From NCBI GenBank assembly GCA_040380855.1, contig JBEIIG010000007.1, positions 1-64,000 of the forward strand: a DNA stretch of 64,000 bases, written 5' to 3'. This document shows positions 8,392 to 15,778 of the stretch, one piece after another. Origin of the DNA: VFMC01 sp040380855 (GTDB lineage Bacteria > Actinomycetota > Acidimicrobiia > Acidimicrobiales > Ilumatobacteraceae). The notes beneath the pieces are model-generated. The model searched no databases and was not told where the DNA came from. It worked only from the letters and a program-made list of their open reading frames with translations. Made by a program: the position numbers and the translations under genes. How positions within the stretch are numbered: position 1 is the stretch's first letter; every line of letters starts with the position of its first letter.

Positions 8392-9903
8392 TCACCCGCC
8401 TGCGGCGACCACCGCGTCGTAGCGCTCGAGCAGGATGTTGATCTCGTCGGTGAGCGCCCGGAGCGCCTCATCGGGTGGCACACGGCGCGCGACGACTGCA
8501 TCGGTGAGGCTCCAGAAGAGGCGCTCCACCTCGGTGCTCGGGCCGAACACCGCTCCGCCGGTCGCGTCGTTCCCCGGCAGTGCGATCACCTGGTCCCACG
8601 CCACACGCATCTGCGGGTAGCGCGCCCACGCCTCGACCAGTACGGGTTCGGCAGCCACCCGGAACGAGGGTGGGATGTACCCGGTGGCCGCATCGAAGGC
8701 TGCAAGATTCGCCGGATCGGTGAGCCACTGCACCACCCGGAAGGCAGCCCCCACCCGCGCTGGGTCGCCGTGATCGACCAGGAACAGTCCGTTGCCGCCG
8801 ATCACCGCCCCATGAGACGGCCCCGGCATCGGGCCGACACCCAGTTCGACACCGGGAAAGGAACCGGCTTCGAGGAGCCTGATCACATCGCCGAGCGCCG
8901 CCGAGGTGTGCACCGACATGGTGGCGCCGTCGACGGGATCGATGATGCGGGTGAGGTCTTCGACCCCCGACGGCGTGACGCCGATCGACACGGCACCACC
9001 GGCGTCGACGACGTCGAGCAGCCAGGTGAGCGCTGCCACATTCGCGGGCGTGTCGAGCACAACCGAGGTGGCCCGCGACGAACGGCCGTTGTCGGGTTGC
9101 GCGAGCAGTTCGCCGCGCTGGAGCACCCCGTTGGTGAGCAGGTAGTACGCCATCCAGTCGTACACGACGAGGCCGTGCGGGCTCACACCGCTGTCGACGA
9201 TCTGGCGCGAGGCTGCGAACAGCTGGTCGAGCGTCGTCGGCGGCGACGCCGGGTCGAGCCCGGCGGCGCGCATCTCGGCTGCGTCGAAGAACAACACCGA
9301 GGTCGACACACCGAAGGGCACCGCGCGGAGTTGACCGCCCACCGAGTAGGCGGCGCGCACCACCGGCAGCAGACCCGATTCAGCGTCTTGGCCACCGGGG
9401 CACTCGCGCGGCGCCACGATGCGACCGGTGTCGAGCAGTCGTTGCATCGCCTGCGGTGTCGCCACGAGCAGGTCGGGCCACTGGGCGGGTGGTGTTTCCG
9501 GAAGCCGACTGAGGAGATCGTTGGCGCCACCGGCCGACTCGACCTCGATGCGTACAGCGGTCTGCGAGGCGTTGAAGTCGGCGACGAGACGATCGAACAC
9601 CTTGGGCGCCTCGTCGCCACCGAGGATCTCCCAGATGGTCACCGTCACCGGCCCATCGGCACCATCGGGTTCGACGCAACGCGTCGGTACCGGAGCGACG
9701 CTGTCGGGTGAGGCCGCGGTGTCGACGCCGGGGGCCGCCGGCACCGGAACCGTCGCGTCCGGGCCCGGGGTCGGCGAGCCACCGGCGTCGGCGCTGCCGC
9801 CGTCGCTCGGCGAACAGGCGACGAACAGCACAGCGGCGACACCGAGCATCCACGGTGCCGACAGGCGACCGACACAGTGGGGGGGCCGGCTCCGGTGTCG
9901 CAT
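8392..9903 (-). CDS. Extracellular solute-binding lipoprotein (family 1, sugar type)
   Basis: The 503-residue protein has a lipoprotein signal ending LFVACS (Cys30) and a Pro/Ala/Thr-rich linker to about residue 68. The binding-protein fold begins with VTVTIWEILGGDEAPKVFDR and carries typical phrases such as AVPFGVSTSVLFFD. It resembles UgpB/MalE-type receptors for glycerol-phosphodiesters or oligosaccharides. No sugar-type permease pair is present, so its transporter is elsewhere or it serves as a sensor input. It is divergent from a membrane histidine kinase. It is not a ModA: too long and of the wrong family. The start at 9903 is supported by a -10 box TATCGT ending 8 bases upstream. Confidence 0.75.
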   Translation of the reverse strand: MRHRSRPPHCVGRLSAPWMLGVAAVLFVACSPSDGGSADAGGSPTPGPDATVPVPAAPGVDTAASPDSVAPVPTRCVEPDGADGPVTVTIWEILGGDEAPKVFDRLVADFNASQTAVRIEVESAGGANDLLSRLPETPPAQWPDLLVATPQAMQRLLDTGRIVAPRECPGGQDAESGLLPVVRAAYSVGGQLRAVPFGVSTSVLFFDAAEMRAAGLDPASPPTTLDQLFAASRQIVDSGVSPHGLVVYDWMAYYLLTNGVLQRGELLAQPDNGRSSRATSVVLDTPANVAALTWLLDVVDAGGAVSIGVTPSGVEDLTRIIDPVDGATMSVHTSAALGDVIRLLEAGSFPGVELGVGPMPGPSHGAVIGGNGLFLVDHGDPARVGAAFRVVQWLTDPANLAAFDAATGYIPPSFRVAAEPVLVEAWARYPQMRVAWDQVIALPGNDATGGAVFGPSTEVERLFWSLTDAVVARRVPPDEALRALTDEINILLERYDAVVAAGG

Positions 9904-9911
9904 CGTTCGCG

Positions 9912-9917
9912 ACGATA
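9912..9917 (-). promoter_or_regulatory. Predicted -10 box of the solute-binding lipoprotein gene
   Basis: On the minus strand this reads TATCGT and ends 8 bases before the ATG at 9903. No ribosome binding site intervenes. Confidence 0.4.
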
Positions 9918-9966
9918 AGCGCCGGAACATCCCGGCGTGATGCTCCTGGGTGGTTCTCGTGTCGGG

Positions 9967-9972
9967 CAGAAT
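9967..9972 (+). promoter_or_regulatory. Predicted -10 box of the histidine kinase gene
   Basis: CAGAAT ends 6 bases before the ATG at 9979. It is a weaker match than the others because T1 is C, but the spacing is the same. Confidence 0.3.
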
Positions 9973-9978
9973 CGACGC

Positions 9979-11271
9979 ATGCAGCGCGAGTACCACGACT
10001 GGTCGGCCGACCGCTGGCTCGCGTTGCTCGCCGGGCACACCACCTGGAACGACCCCGACCGCCGACCCAACATCACCGTGCGCTCCACCGCCGGCGTCGA
10101 ACTGTTCGCGCTCATCACCAGCCTCACCGTGATGCTGTGCTTCGCGGGCGCCACACGCGACGACGGTGCGAGCGAGCTGTTGCGAGGAACACCCCTCCTC
10201 TTGGTGATCACCAGCCTCGTGTGCGCAGTCGGACCGACGCTCACCCTGTTCGGGTGCAGCGCGCACACACGCCCACTGGTGGCCAACCTCGTCCTGCGTG
10301 CCGGCCTGGGCCTGCTGATGGTGATCGGGATCTTCGGCACCGCACCGGGGTGGGCCTCGCTGTTGTCGTGGCCGATCGGCATCGTGGTCGGCGCCGACGC
10401 ATCACTCACCGCCTATGCGATCGGGTGGCGACCCTCGCCGTGGCAGTGGTGGTGGTCGGTGATCTCGTCGCCTCTGCACCTCGGGATCGTCGGCGGGCTC
10501 GTCGGCATCGCGCTGGCCCGCGCCGACGTTCACCTCTCCGACGCAGTGCTGCCGGTGTACGCGACCGCCCATGTCTGGGTGGCGATCGCCTGCCTCGCCG
10601 CTCACGGCACCAGTCGGATGATCGATGCCGAGCGCGCGCTCAACGAGGCCGTTCGGCTCGAGGCCGTGCGCAACGAGCATCGCCGCAGCGCCCACTGGCT
10701 GCACGACGACATCTGCGCCCAACTCCGGCTCGTCACCCTCAAGATGCAGCGCGGCACGACCGAGGCCACCGAGGTGGTGGGCATGCTCGACGAACTCGAC
10801 TTCTCACTGCGACTGCGGCAGCTCGACGAACTCCTCCAGTCGGGTTCGGTACGACTGGCGGAGGTCCTGCAGCCCTTCGTCCGCAATGCGCAGAATCACG
10901 GCACCACCGTCGAGCGGGTGCCGAGCTACGAGATCGCATCGGCCGTCGTCGATCGCGACACCGGTTCGATGGTGCGTCACGCCGCATCGGTCCTCACATC
11001 CAACGCGCTCAACGCAGGGGCCACACGACTGAGTTTCGAGATGTCGGTCGACGACGACGTCATCCAGGTCGCCGTGGTCGACGATGCCGGAGGATTCGAG
11101 GCCGATGCCGTCACCGCCGGTCGGGGTCTGTGGAGCTTGGAGCACGAACTCGGCCGAGCGAGCGTGACGATCGAGCGGGTCGACGACGGAAGCCGTGTGA
11201 ATGTGCGCATTCCCCGGCACAGCACCGCGCGCGAGGAAGGACCCGCACATGCCTCATCTGCTGCTCGTTGA
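9979..11271 (+). CDS. Membrane-bound sensor histidine kinase
   Basis: The 430-residue protein has about six hydrophobic segments in the first 200 residues. A dimerisation/phosphorylation helix follows with LHDDICAQL, where His242 is the likely phosphorylated residue of the HDxxxQ type. The C-terminal ATPase-like region has a G-box DDAGGFEADAVTAGRGL. The ATP-binding part is short and divergent. It likely phosphorylates the regulator at 11249, whose start codon lies inside this gene (23-base overlap), and perhaps the paralogous orphan at 5240. The ATG at 9979 is chosen on -10 spacing. The sensed signal is unknown; the membrane region has no large external loop, so an intramembrane signal is possible. 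Confidence 0.78.
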   Translation: MQREYHDWSADRWLALLAGHTTWNDPDRRPNITVRSTAGVELFALITSLTVMLCFAGATRDDGASELLRGTPLLLVITSLVCAVGPTLTLFGCSAHTRPLVANLVLRAGLGLLMVIGIFGTAPGWASLLSWPIGIVVGADASLTAYAIGWRPSPWQWWWSVISSPLHLGIVGGLVGIALARADVHLSDAVLPVYATAHVWVAIACLAAHGTSRMIDAERALNEAVRLEAVRNEHRRSAHWLHDDICAQLRLVTLKMQRGTTEATEVVGMLDELDFSLRLRQLDELLQSGSVRLAEVLQPFVRNAQNHGTTVERVPSYEIASAVVDRDTGSMVRHAASVLTSNALNAGATRLSFEMSVDDDVIQVAVVDDAGGFEADAVTAGRGLWSLEHELGRASVTIERVDDGSRVNVRIPRHSTAREEGPAHASSAAR

Positions 11272-11956
11272 CGATGCGAGTGCACTCGCCGAACTCTTCG
11301 CCGAAGCGATCAGGTCGCGCCTCGACTACGAGGTGACGGTGGTGGTGGCTCTCGCCGACGTGAGCGACGCGCTCGACGGGGTCGACGAGCTGTCGCTGGC
11401 GATCGTCGACCTTTCGTTCCCGCAAGAACGCGGCAGCGGGCTCGACGCGCTCGTCGAGATCCATCGGCGTCGGCCGGCGACGACGTTGGCCATCATCACC
11501 CAGGGCGACGAGTGGGTCGCCAGCATCTTGCGCGATGCATGGGAGTTGCTGCCGATCGCCACCGTGATCTCCAAGAGCGCTCCGCTCGCGTATCAGATGA
11601 GCGCGATCGAACAGGTGGTGAGCCGCGGCACCGCCCCGGTCGATCCGGCGATCCAGCCCCTTCTGCCGGCGCAGCGCTCACCCTTGCGTACCGAGGCGGC
11701 CTTCGGCGCGCTGGTGCAACACGCGGGCCACATCAAGTTGTGGCGCGCCCTGCTGGCCACCGACGAACCCACCTACAAAGGGCTCGCCGACGCTGCGGGG
11801 CTGAAGCTGAACACCGTGAAGAACTATCGCGCCCAGGTGTTGCCCGAGTTGGAGGTGCACGGCCTGCGCGACCCGTCGCTGCGGGAGATGGGCGAGTTCG
11901 CGAAGCGGTGCCGGTCGTTCCTCGTACCGTTCCTCGAACCCGGACTGCCGCGATGA
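11249..11956 (+). CDS. Response regulator with unusual C-terminal domain (copy 2)
   Basis: The 235-residue paralogue of 5240-5974 has LLVDDA at 5-10, phosphoacceptor Asp54, Thr84 and Lys109. The C-terminal half contains LADAAGLKLNTVKNYRAQ (179-196), a likely DNA-binding helix-turn-helix, followed by a conserved VLPELEVHGL and a basic tail. The start at 11249 is fixed by GAGGAAGG 8 bases upstream; it lies within the kinase gene, so translation is coupled. The stop overlaps the next start (ATGA). I know no named output-domain family that matches. The two copies share the signature RGTAPVDP / HGTAPVDP just after the receiver domain. Confidence 0.75.
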   Translation: MPHLLLVDDASALAELFAEAIRSRLDYEVTVVVALADVSDALDGVDELSLAIVDLSFPQERGSGLDALVEIHRRRPATTLAIITQGDEWVASILRDAWELLPIATVISKSAPLAYQMSAIEQVVSRGTAPVDPAIQPLLPAQRSPLRTEAAFGALVQHAGHIKLWRALLATDEPTYKGLADAAGLKLNTVKNYRAQVLPELEVHGLRDPSLREMGEFAKRCRSFLVPFLEPGLPR

Positions 11957-12303
11957 GGCGGGCCTTGCTGGCCGTGTTCGCCTTTGCGCTGGGCCTCGGG
12001 GGCGCGGTTGCTGCGGCCCAGCTCACCGATGCGGCGGGCGCAGTCAGGCAGGGCGACGTACTCGGCACGATCGATCTCGAGCGTTACTGCCGCGACCTGT
12101 ACGGCGAGCGTGCCATTCCCCTGCTCAGCCGGCCGGTGGCCGACGGGTGGCAGTGCGCCTGGCGGCCGAACGGGATCTTCGACGTAGAGCCCATCGACAT
12201 CGACGACCTGTGCCGCCTGCAGTACGGCGACCCGAGCTTTGCGGTGTCGACCGACCCGACGTGGCCCTACAGCTGGGAGTGCCGCTACGGCACGAGCGGC
12301 TGA
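11953..12303 (+). CDS. Small secreted protein with internal duplication
   Basis: The 116-residue product starts with a good Sec signal peptide (MRRALLAVFAFALG then an AVAAA cleavage region near residue 22). The mature part holds two similar units. Unit 1 reads IDLERYCRDLYG and ends WQCAW. Unit 2 reads IDIDDLCRLQYG and ends WECRY. Each unit has two Cys, which suggests one disulfide per unit. The ATG overlaps the regulator stop by 4 bases, so it is made with the kinase and regulator. A ligand, anti-signal or cell-wall role is inferred only from context. No family name is known to me. Confidence 0.65.
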   Translation: MRRALLAVFAFALGLGGAVAAAQLTDAAGAVRQGDVLGTIDLERYCRDLYGERAIPLLSRPVADGWQCAWRPNGIFDVEPIDIDDLCRLQYGDPSFAVSTDPTWPYSWECRYGTSG

Positions 12304-12339
12304 GGGCGCTCGGTGACCCGCCGGCGGAGCCCTTGGCGA

Positions 12340-12416
12340 CCGGGTCGATACCTCTCGCTGGTGCGGGGGCTGGTGCACCGGCTGTTCGCCGATGCAGTCG
12401 AGAGGTACCGACCCGG
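12340..12416. repeat. Long imperfect inverted repeat between convergent genes
   Basis: Two 18-base arms (12340-12357 and 12399-12416) pair with a single mismatch around a 41-base loop that contains GGTGCACC and two copies of CTGGTGC. The repeat lies in the 219-base gap between the secreted-protein gene and the convergent histidine kinase gene. No T-run follows either arm. It could be a bidirectional terminator, a structured RNA or a small non-autonomous element. The rest of the gap (12304-12522) shows nothing else I can name. Confidence 0.5.
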
Positions 12417-12522
12417 AACGCTCGATCATCGAACCACGATCCCGCTGATTGCTGGGAGAGCCATGCGTACCGCATCGGCTAGTCATTCGTCCCGAGTTGC
12501 GCACCGTCCGCACCCGTCGGGG

Positions 12523-13608
12523 TCAGTAGGGCAGCGGCACCGACCAGGTGAGGCGTGAGCCCACCTGTTTGCTGCCCGGCCGCAACCAGCACCAGCCCCC
12601 GTGCAGCCGGGCTCGTTCGGTCATGTTCGACAGACCGCTCATCCGGTCGTACTCGGCCGGCGGGCCCACCCCGTCGTCGGTGACGGTCACGAGCAGCCAC
12701 CGGCCGTCGATCGCGACACGCACCTGGCATCGAGAAGCATGGGCGTGGCGAGCCACGTTGGCCAGCGACTCGAGCACCACCATCGACACGTCGTCGGCGA
12801 GATCGTCGGGCAGGTCGACACCGAGGTCGGTCTGCAGCTCGATCGCGAAGGGTGCCGCCCCGAACGACTCGACCATCTCGCGCAGACGCTGCTCGACCGA
12901 CTCCTGCCGCTCGTTGCCGATCGCATAGATGGTCTTGCGCAACTGGGTCATCGAGTGATCGATCGAGTCGACGGCTCGGGCGATGGCGGCCTGCTGCGCC
13001 GCGCTGTCGCCGACGAGCGCAGTCTGGAGATCGAGCACGGTGACGAACAACTGCTGGATCACCGAGTCGTGGAGGTCGCGCGCGATGCGTTCGCGGTCGA
13101 CGTCGCGCATGCGCTGCTGCAGCACCTCGCGCACAGCGAGCTCCTGTTCGTGGATCTGCAGTTCGAGTTTGGTGGCCCGGCTCTCGTCGATGCCGACTTC
13201 GACGATCAGCGATCCGATCAGCAACCAGTCGACGTGGATCCGCACGAGCTGATCGGGGACCCGGTACCGGTCGACGGCATCGGCGCGGAGCTCGAAGATC
13301 TGCTCGGCATGCCCCTCGACCATGCATCGGCGCGCGAACTGGAGTGCCTCGTCGGACTGGAAGTAGGTGGCCATCATCGACTGGCCGAGTTGCACCGGGT
13401 TGGTCCGCACCCGTTCATAGGCGGCGTTCCACCAGACCAGTGCACAGTCGACGACCGCGCCCTCGGCATCGAACACCGGCCGATGCGCGCAGATGTAATC
13501 GCTGAGATGTGAGGTGATCAACCGGAGCGAGTTGCCCGAAAGCACCTCGACGAGGCTCGGGATGGCAACCGGTTCGACTACCGGAGTGTCGCCGCCGCCG
13601 TCATCCAT
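12523..13608 (-). CDS. Cytoplasmic sensor histidine kinase (NarX/DevS class)
   Basis: The 361-residue protein has no membrane segments. Residues 25-140 look like a PAS-type sensor (ICAHRPVFDAEGAVVD, WWNAAYERVR). A coiled region (145-170) leads to the HisKA_3 motif ERIARDLHDSVIQQLF with His180, and the ATPase domain has DDGVGPP and LSNMTERARLHGG. It should sense a soluble signal through the PAS domain and phosphorylate the NarL-type regulator encoded 14 bases upstream. The two genes form one unit, regulator first. Confidence 0.85.
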   Translation of the reverse strand: MDDGGGDTPVVEPVAIPSLVEVLSGNSLRLITSHLSDYICAHRPVFDAEGAVVDCALVWWNAAYERVRTNPVQLGQSMMATYFQSDEALQFARRCMVEGHAEQIFELRADAVDRYRVPDQLVRIHVDWLLIGSLIVEVGIDESRATKLELQIHEQELAVREVLQQRMRDVDRERIARDLHDSVIQQLFVTVLDLQTALVGDSAAQQAAIARAVDSIDHSMTQLRKTIYAIGNERQESVEQRLREMVESFGAAPFAIELQTDLGVDLPDDLADDVSMVVLESLANVARHAHASRCQVRVAIDGRWLLVTVTDDGVGPPAEYDRMSGLSNMTERARLHGGWCWLRPGSKQVGSRLTWSVPLPY

Positions 13609-13622
13609 CGCCGGGTCGCCGC

Positions 13623-14270
13623 TCAGCCGAGCGCATCATCCCGCTCGAGCGCCGCCACCATCACCGCCACCTGGGTGCGGTTCGACTTGCCCAGCACGGC
13701 CAGGATCCGCGACACGCGGTTGCGGATGGTCTGCGGGCTCAGGTGGATGCGCTGGCTGATCTCCTTGTCGCTCAAGCCTTCGGCGATGAGGTCGACGATC
13801 GAGCGGTCGGTGGCGTCGAGCTGGCTGAGGCGCAACGCGCCCGACCGGTCGAGGCGGCTCATCGCGGCGCGCGCCTCGACGGGGTCGATGAAGGCCATCC
13901 CGGCGTTCACGTCGCGGATGCGCTCGGTGAGCACCGTGGCCGACGAGTTCTTCAGCAGGAACGCCGAGGCGCCGGCCATGTACGAGTGCACCAGCGCCTC
14001 GTCGGAGCTGAACGAGGTGAGCATGATCACCTTCGTGCCGGGCGAGCTCTGCGAGATCCACCGGGCCAGCACCGTGCCGTTGCCGTCGGCGAGGCGTACG
14101 TCGAGTACGGCGATGTCGGGCTTCACCTCTGGCAACACCCGCATGGTCTCGTCCATGCTCGCCGTGCTGGCCACGACATCGATGTCGTCGTTCGACTCGA
14201 GCATGCGTGCCAACGCCTCGCGCACCATGCCGTGGTCGTCGCAGATGAGCACGCGGATGGGGGATGTCAT
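13623..14270 (-). CDS. NarL/LuxR-type response regulator
   Basis: The 215-residue protein has a receiver domain (LICDDH at 8-13, Asp57 in VLDVRL, Lys in FLLKNSS) and a C-terminal LuxR-type helix-turn-helix (LIAEGLSDKEISQRIHLSP, then TIRNRVSRIL). It is a DNA-binding regulator controlled by the kinase encoded directly downstream. The ATG at 14270 is chosen because the receiver domain begins there and because TACCAT ends 6 bases upstream. A perfect palindrome 30-51 bases upstream may be its own binding site. Confidence 0.88.
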   Translation of the reverse strand: MTSPIRVLICDDHGMVREALARMLESNDDIDVVASTASMDETMRVLPEVKPDIAVLDVRLADGNGTVLARWISQSSPGTKVIMLTSFSSDEALVHSYMAGASAFLLKNSSATVLTERIRDVNAGMAFIDPVEARAAMSRLDRSGALRLSQLDATDRSIVDLIAEGLSDKEISQRIHLSPQTIRNRVSRILAVLGKSNRTQVAVMVAALERDDALG

Positions 14271-14276
14271 GCCTGC

Positions 14277-14282
14277 ATGGTA
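14277..14282 (-). promoter_or_regulatory. Predicted -10 box of the NarL-type regulator gene
   Basis: On the minus strand this is TACCAT, ending 6 bases before the ATG at 14270. Confidence 0.45.
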
Positions 14283-14299
14283 CGTCGCTACCGGCTGGT

Positions 14300-14321
14300 T
14301 GTGTAGCCATTCGGCTACACA
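14300..14321. promoter_or_regulatory. Perfect inverted repeat at the regulator promoter, candidate operator
   Basis: TGTGTAGCC-ATTC-GGCTACACA has perfect 9-base arms around 4 bases. It lies just upstream of the -10 box, where a -35 region would be, of the NarL-type regulator gene. It could be the operator for autoregulation. It could instead end the upstream minus-strand operon, because a TTTTTT run (minus strand, 14327-14332) lies between it and the stop at 14345. Confidence 0.5.
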
Positions 14322-14344
14322 CAGTGAAAAAAGGGCCGAAAGGC

Positions 14345-15778
14345 TCAGGTCGGCGGGTCGAGTGGGCCCACCTCGTGGACGGCGTCGAGCCATGCCGTCA
14401 TCCCCTGGATCGCCCGGTCGGCGTCGACGGCACGGCCGCCCGAGCCGTACATCGCGCCGCTACGCGGCAATCCCTCGGGCGGGCCGGCGGCATAGGCCAC
14501 CGCCTCGGCCAGATCGGCGGCGAATGCCTCGGTGACACCGGGCTGGGTGTTGGGCCGGGTGATGCAGAAGTGCAGCGCCGGCGGCAACTGCAGCCCGTTC
14601 ATGCGCCAGCCACTGGCGATGAGCGAATCGTTGACATGGAAGATGTCGATCGGCTGGTCGGCCTCGGGGTCGGCCCGGAAGGCAGCCATGAAGCGTGAGT
14701 CGCCGATGAGGGCGAGCTCGGGATGCCGGCGGACCGCGTGCTTCACCTCGTCGGCGGTGCGGAAGATGTCGGCGGCGATACGACGGTAGCCCTCCTTGCC
14801 GAGGTTCAGCATCGCCGCCCACGTGGCCGCGATCAGGCCGCCCGAGCGGCTGCCGCTGAGGCTGGGCGACGTGTACAGACCGCCCGGCCACCCCTTCACG
14901 AACGAGTACTGGTGGCGGCGCAGCGACAGCGGCCGGAACAGCAGCACCGACGTACCCTTGAACGCGAAGCCGTACTTGTGGGTGTCGGCCGAGATGGAGG
15001 TCACCCCCGGAACCGCCAGGTCGAACGGGGTGACCGGATACCCGAGCTGGTCGGCCCAGGCCAGGATGAAGCCACCGAGGCAGCCGTCGACGTGCAGGCC
15101 GATGCCGTGCTCGAGTGCCAACTGCCCGAGTTCGGGGATCGGGTCGATGATGCCGTGGGGGTAGGTGCCGGCCGAGCCGACGAGCGCCACCGTGTTCGGC
15201 CCGATGTGATCGCGCACGAAGTCGACATCGACCACGAACTCGTCGGTGACCGGCGCCAGCACCACGTCGATCCCGAACCAGTGGAACGCCTTGCTCATCG
15301 CCGGGTGGCCGGTGACCGGCATGATGATCTGCGGGTGTTCGATACCCCGTTCGTTGCGTCCCCACTCGCGGTAGGCGAGCATCGCGGCCACCAGGCTCTC
15401 GGTGCCGCCCGAGGTGACCAGCCCACCGGTCTGATGGCCTTCACCCACGGCATCGCCGTGCAGCAGTTCGGCGGCCATGGCGATGATCTCGGCCTCCATC
15501 TTCGTGGCGCTCGGGTACATGTCGCGCTGCAGCACGTTGGCGTGGGCGAAGTGGGCGAATGCCTCGGCCAGGAACGCGTAGTGATCGTGGTCGCCGGAGT
15601 AGATCGAGCCACTCACCCGGCCGGCGTCGGCGCGTCGGTCCTCCTCGCTCGCCATCTGCGCCAGCTCCGACAGGATCTGCTCGCGCGGCACACCGTGCTC
15701 GGGCATCGTCGGGTGCACAGCGAACCGGCCCGCATAGGGGTGGAGGGCCGACGCGGGGCGGGTGCTGGAATCGGTCAT
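14345..15778 (-). CDS. PLP-dependent lyase, sphingosine-1-phosphate-lyase-like
   Basis: The 477-residue enzyme belongs to the group II decarboxylase/aldolase fold. It has TSGGTESLVAAMLAY for phosphate binding, HVDGCLGGF for ring stacking, and SADTHKYGFAFKGTSV, where the Lys near residue 268 should hold PLP. The DGCLGGF and DTHKYGFAxKG phrases match sphinganine-1-phosphate aldolases more closely than glutamate decarboxylases. It would cleave a phosphorylated amino alcohol to an aldehyde and a phospho-amine. It overlaps the upstream kinase gene by 4 bases (ATGA). The pair suggests phosphorylation followed by C-C cleavage. The substrate is unknown. Confidence 0.75.
   Translation of the reverse strand: MTDSSTRPASALHPYAGRFAVHPTMPEHGVPREQILSELAQMASEEDRRADAGRVSGSIYSGDHDHYAFLAEAFAHFAHANVLQRDMYPSATKMEAEIIAMAAELLHGDAVGEGHQTGGLVTSGGTESLVAAMLAYREWGRNERGIEHPQIIMPVTGHPAMSKAFHWFGIDVVLAPVTDEFVVDVDFVRDHIGPNTVALVGSAGTYPHGIIDPIPELGQLALEHGIGLHVDGCLGGFILAWADQLGYPVTPFDLAVPGVTSISADTHKYGFAFKGTSVLLFRPLSLRRHQYSFVKGWPGGLYTSPSLSGSRSGGLIAATWAAMLNLGKEGYRRIAADIFRTADEVKHAVRRHPELALIGDSRFMAAFRADPEADQPIDIFHVNDSLIASGWRMNGLQLPPALHFCITRPNTQPGVTEAFAADLAEAVAYAAGPPEGLPRSGAMYGSGGRAVDADRAIQGMTAWLDAVHEVGPLDPPT

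Noticed and set aside
8392..9903. Solute-binding protein as the missing ModA
   Set aside because: It is a 500-residue sugar-type (family 1) receptor with a different N-terminal fold signature, and it is separated from modB by an inverted repeat and its own promoter.
12313..12558. Possible 81-codon gene on the plus strand across the inverted repeat
   Set aside because: It runs into the convergent kinase gene, has no ribosome binding site, and its sequence is Arg-rich in the way of out-of-frame GC-rich DNA.
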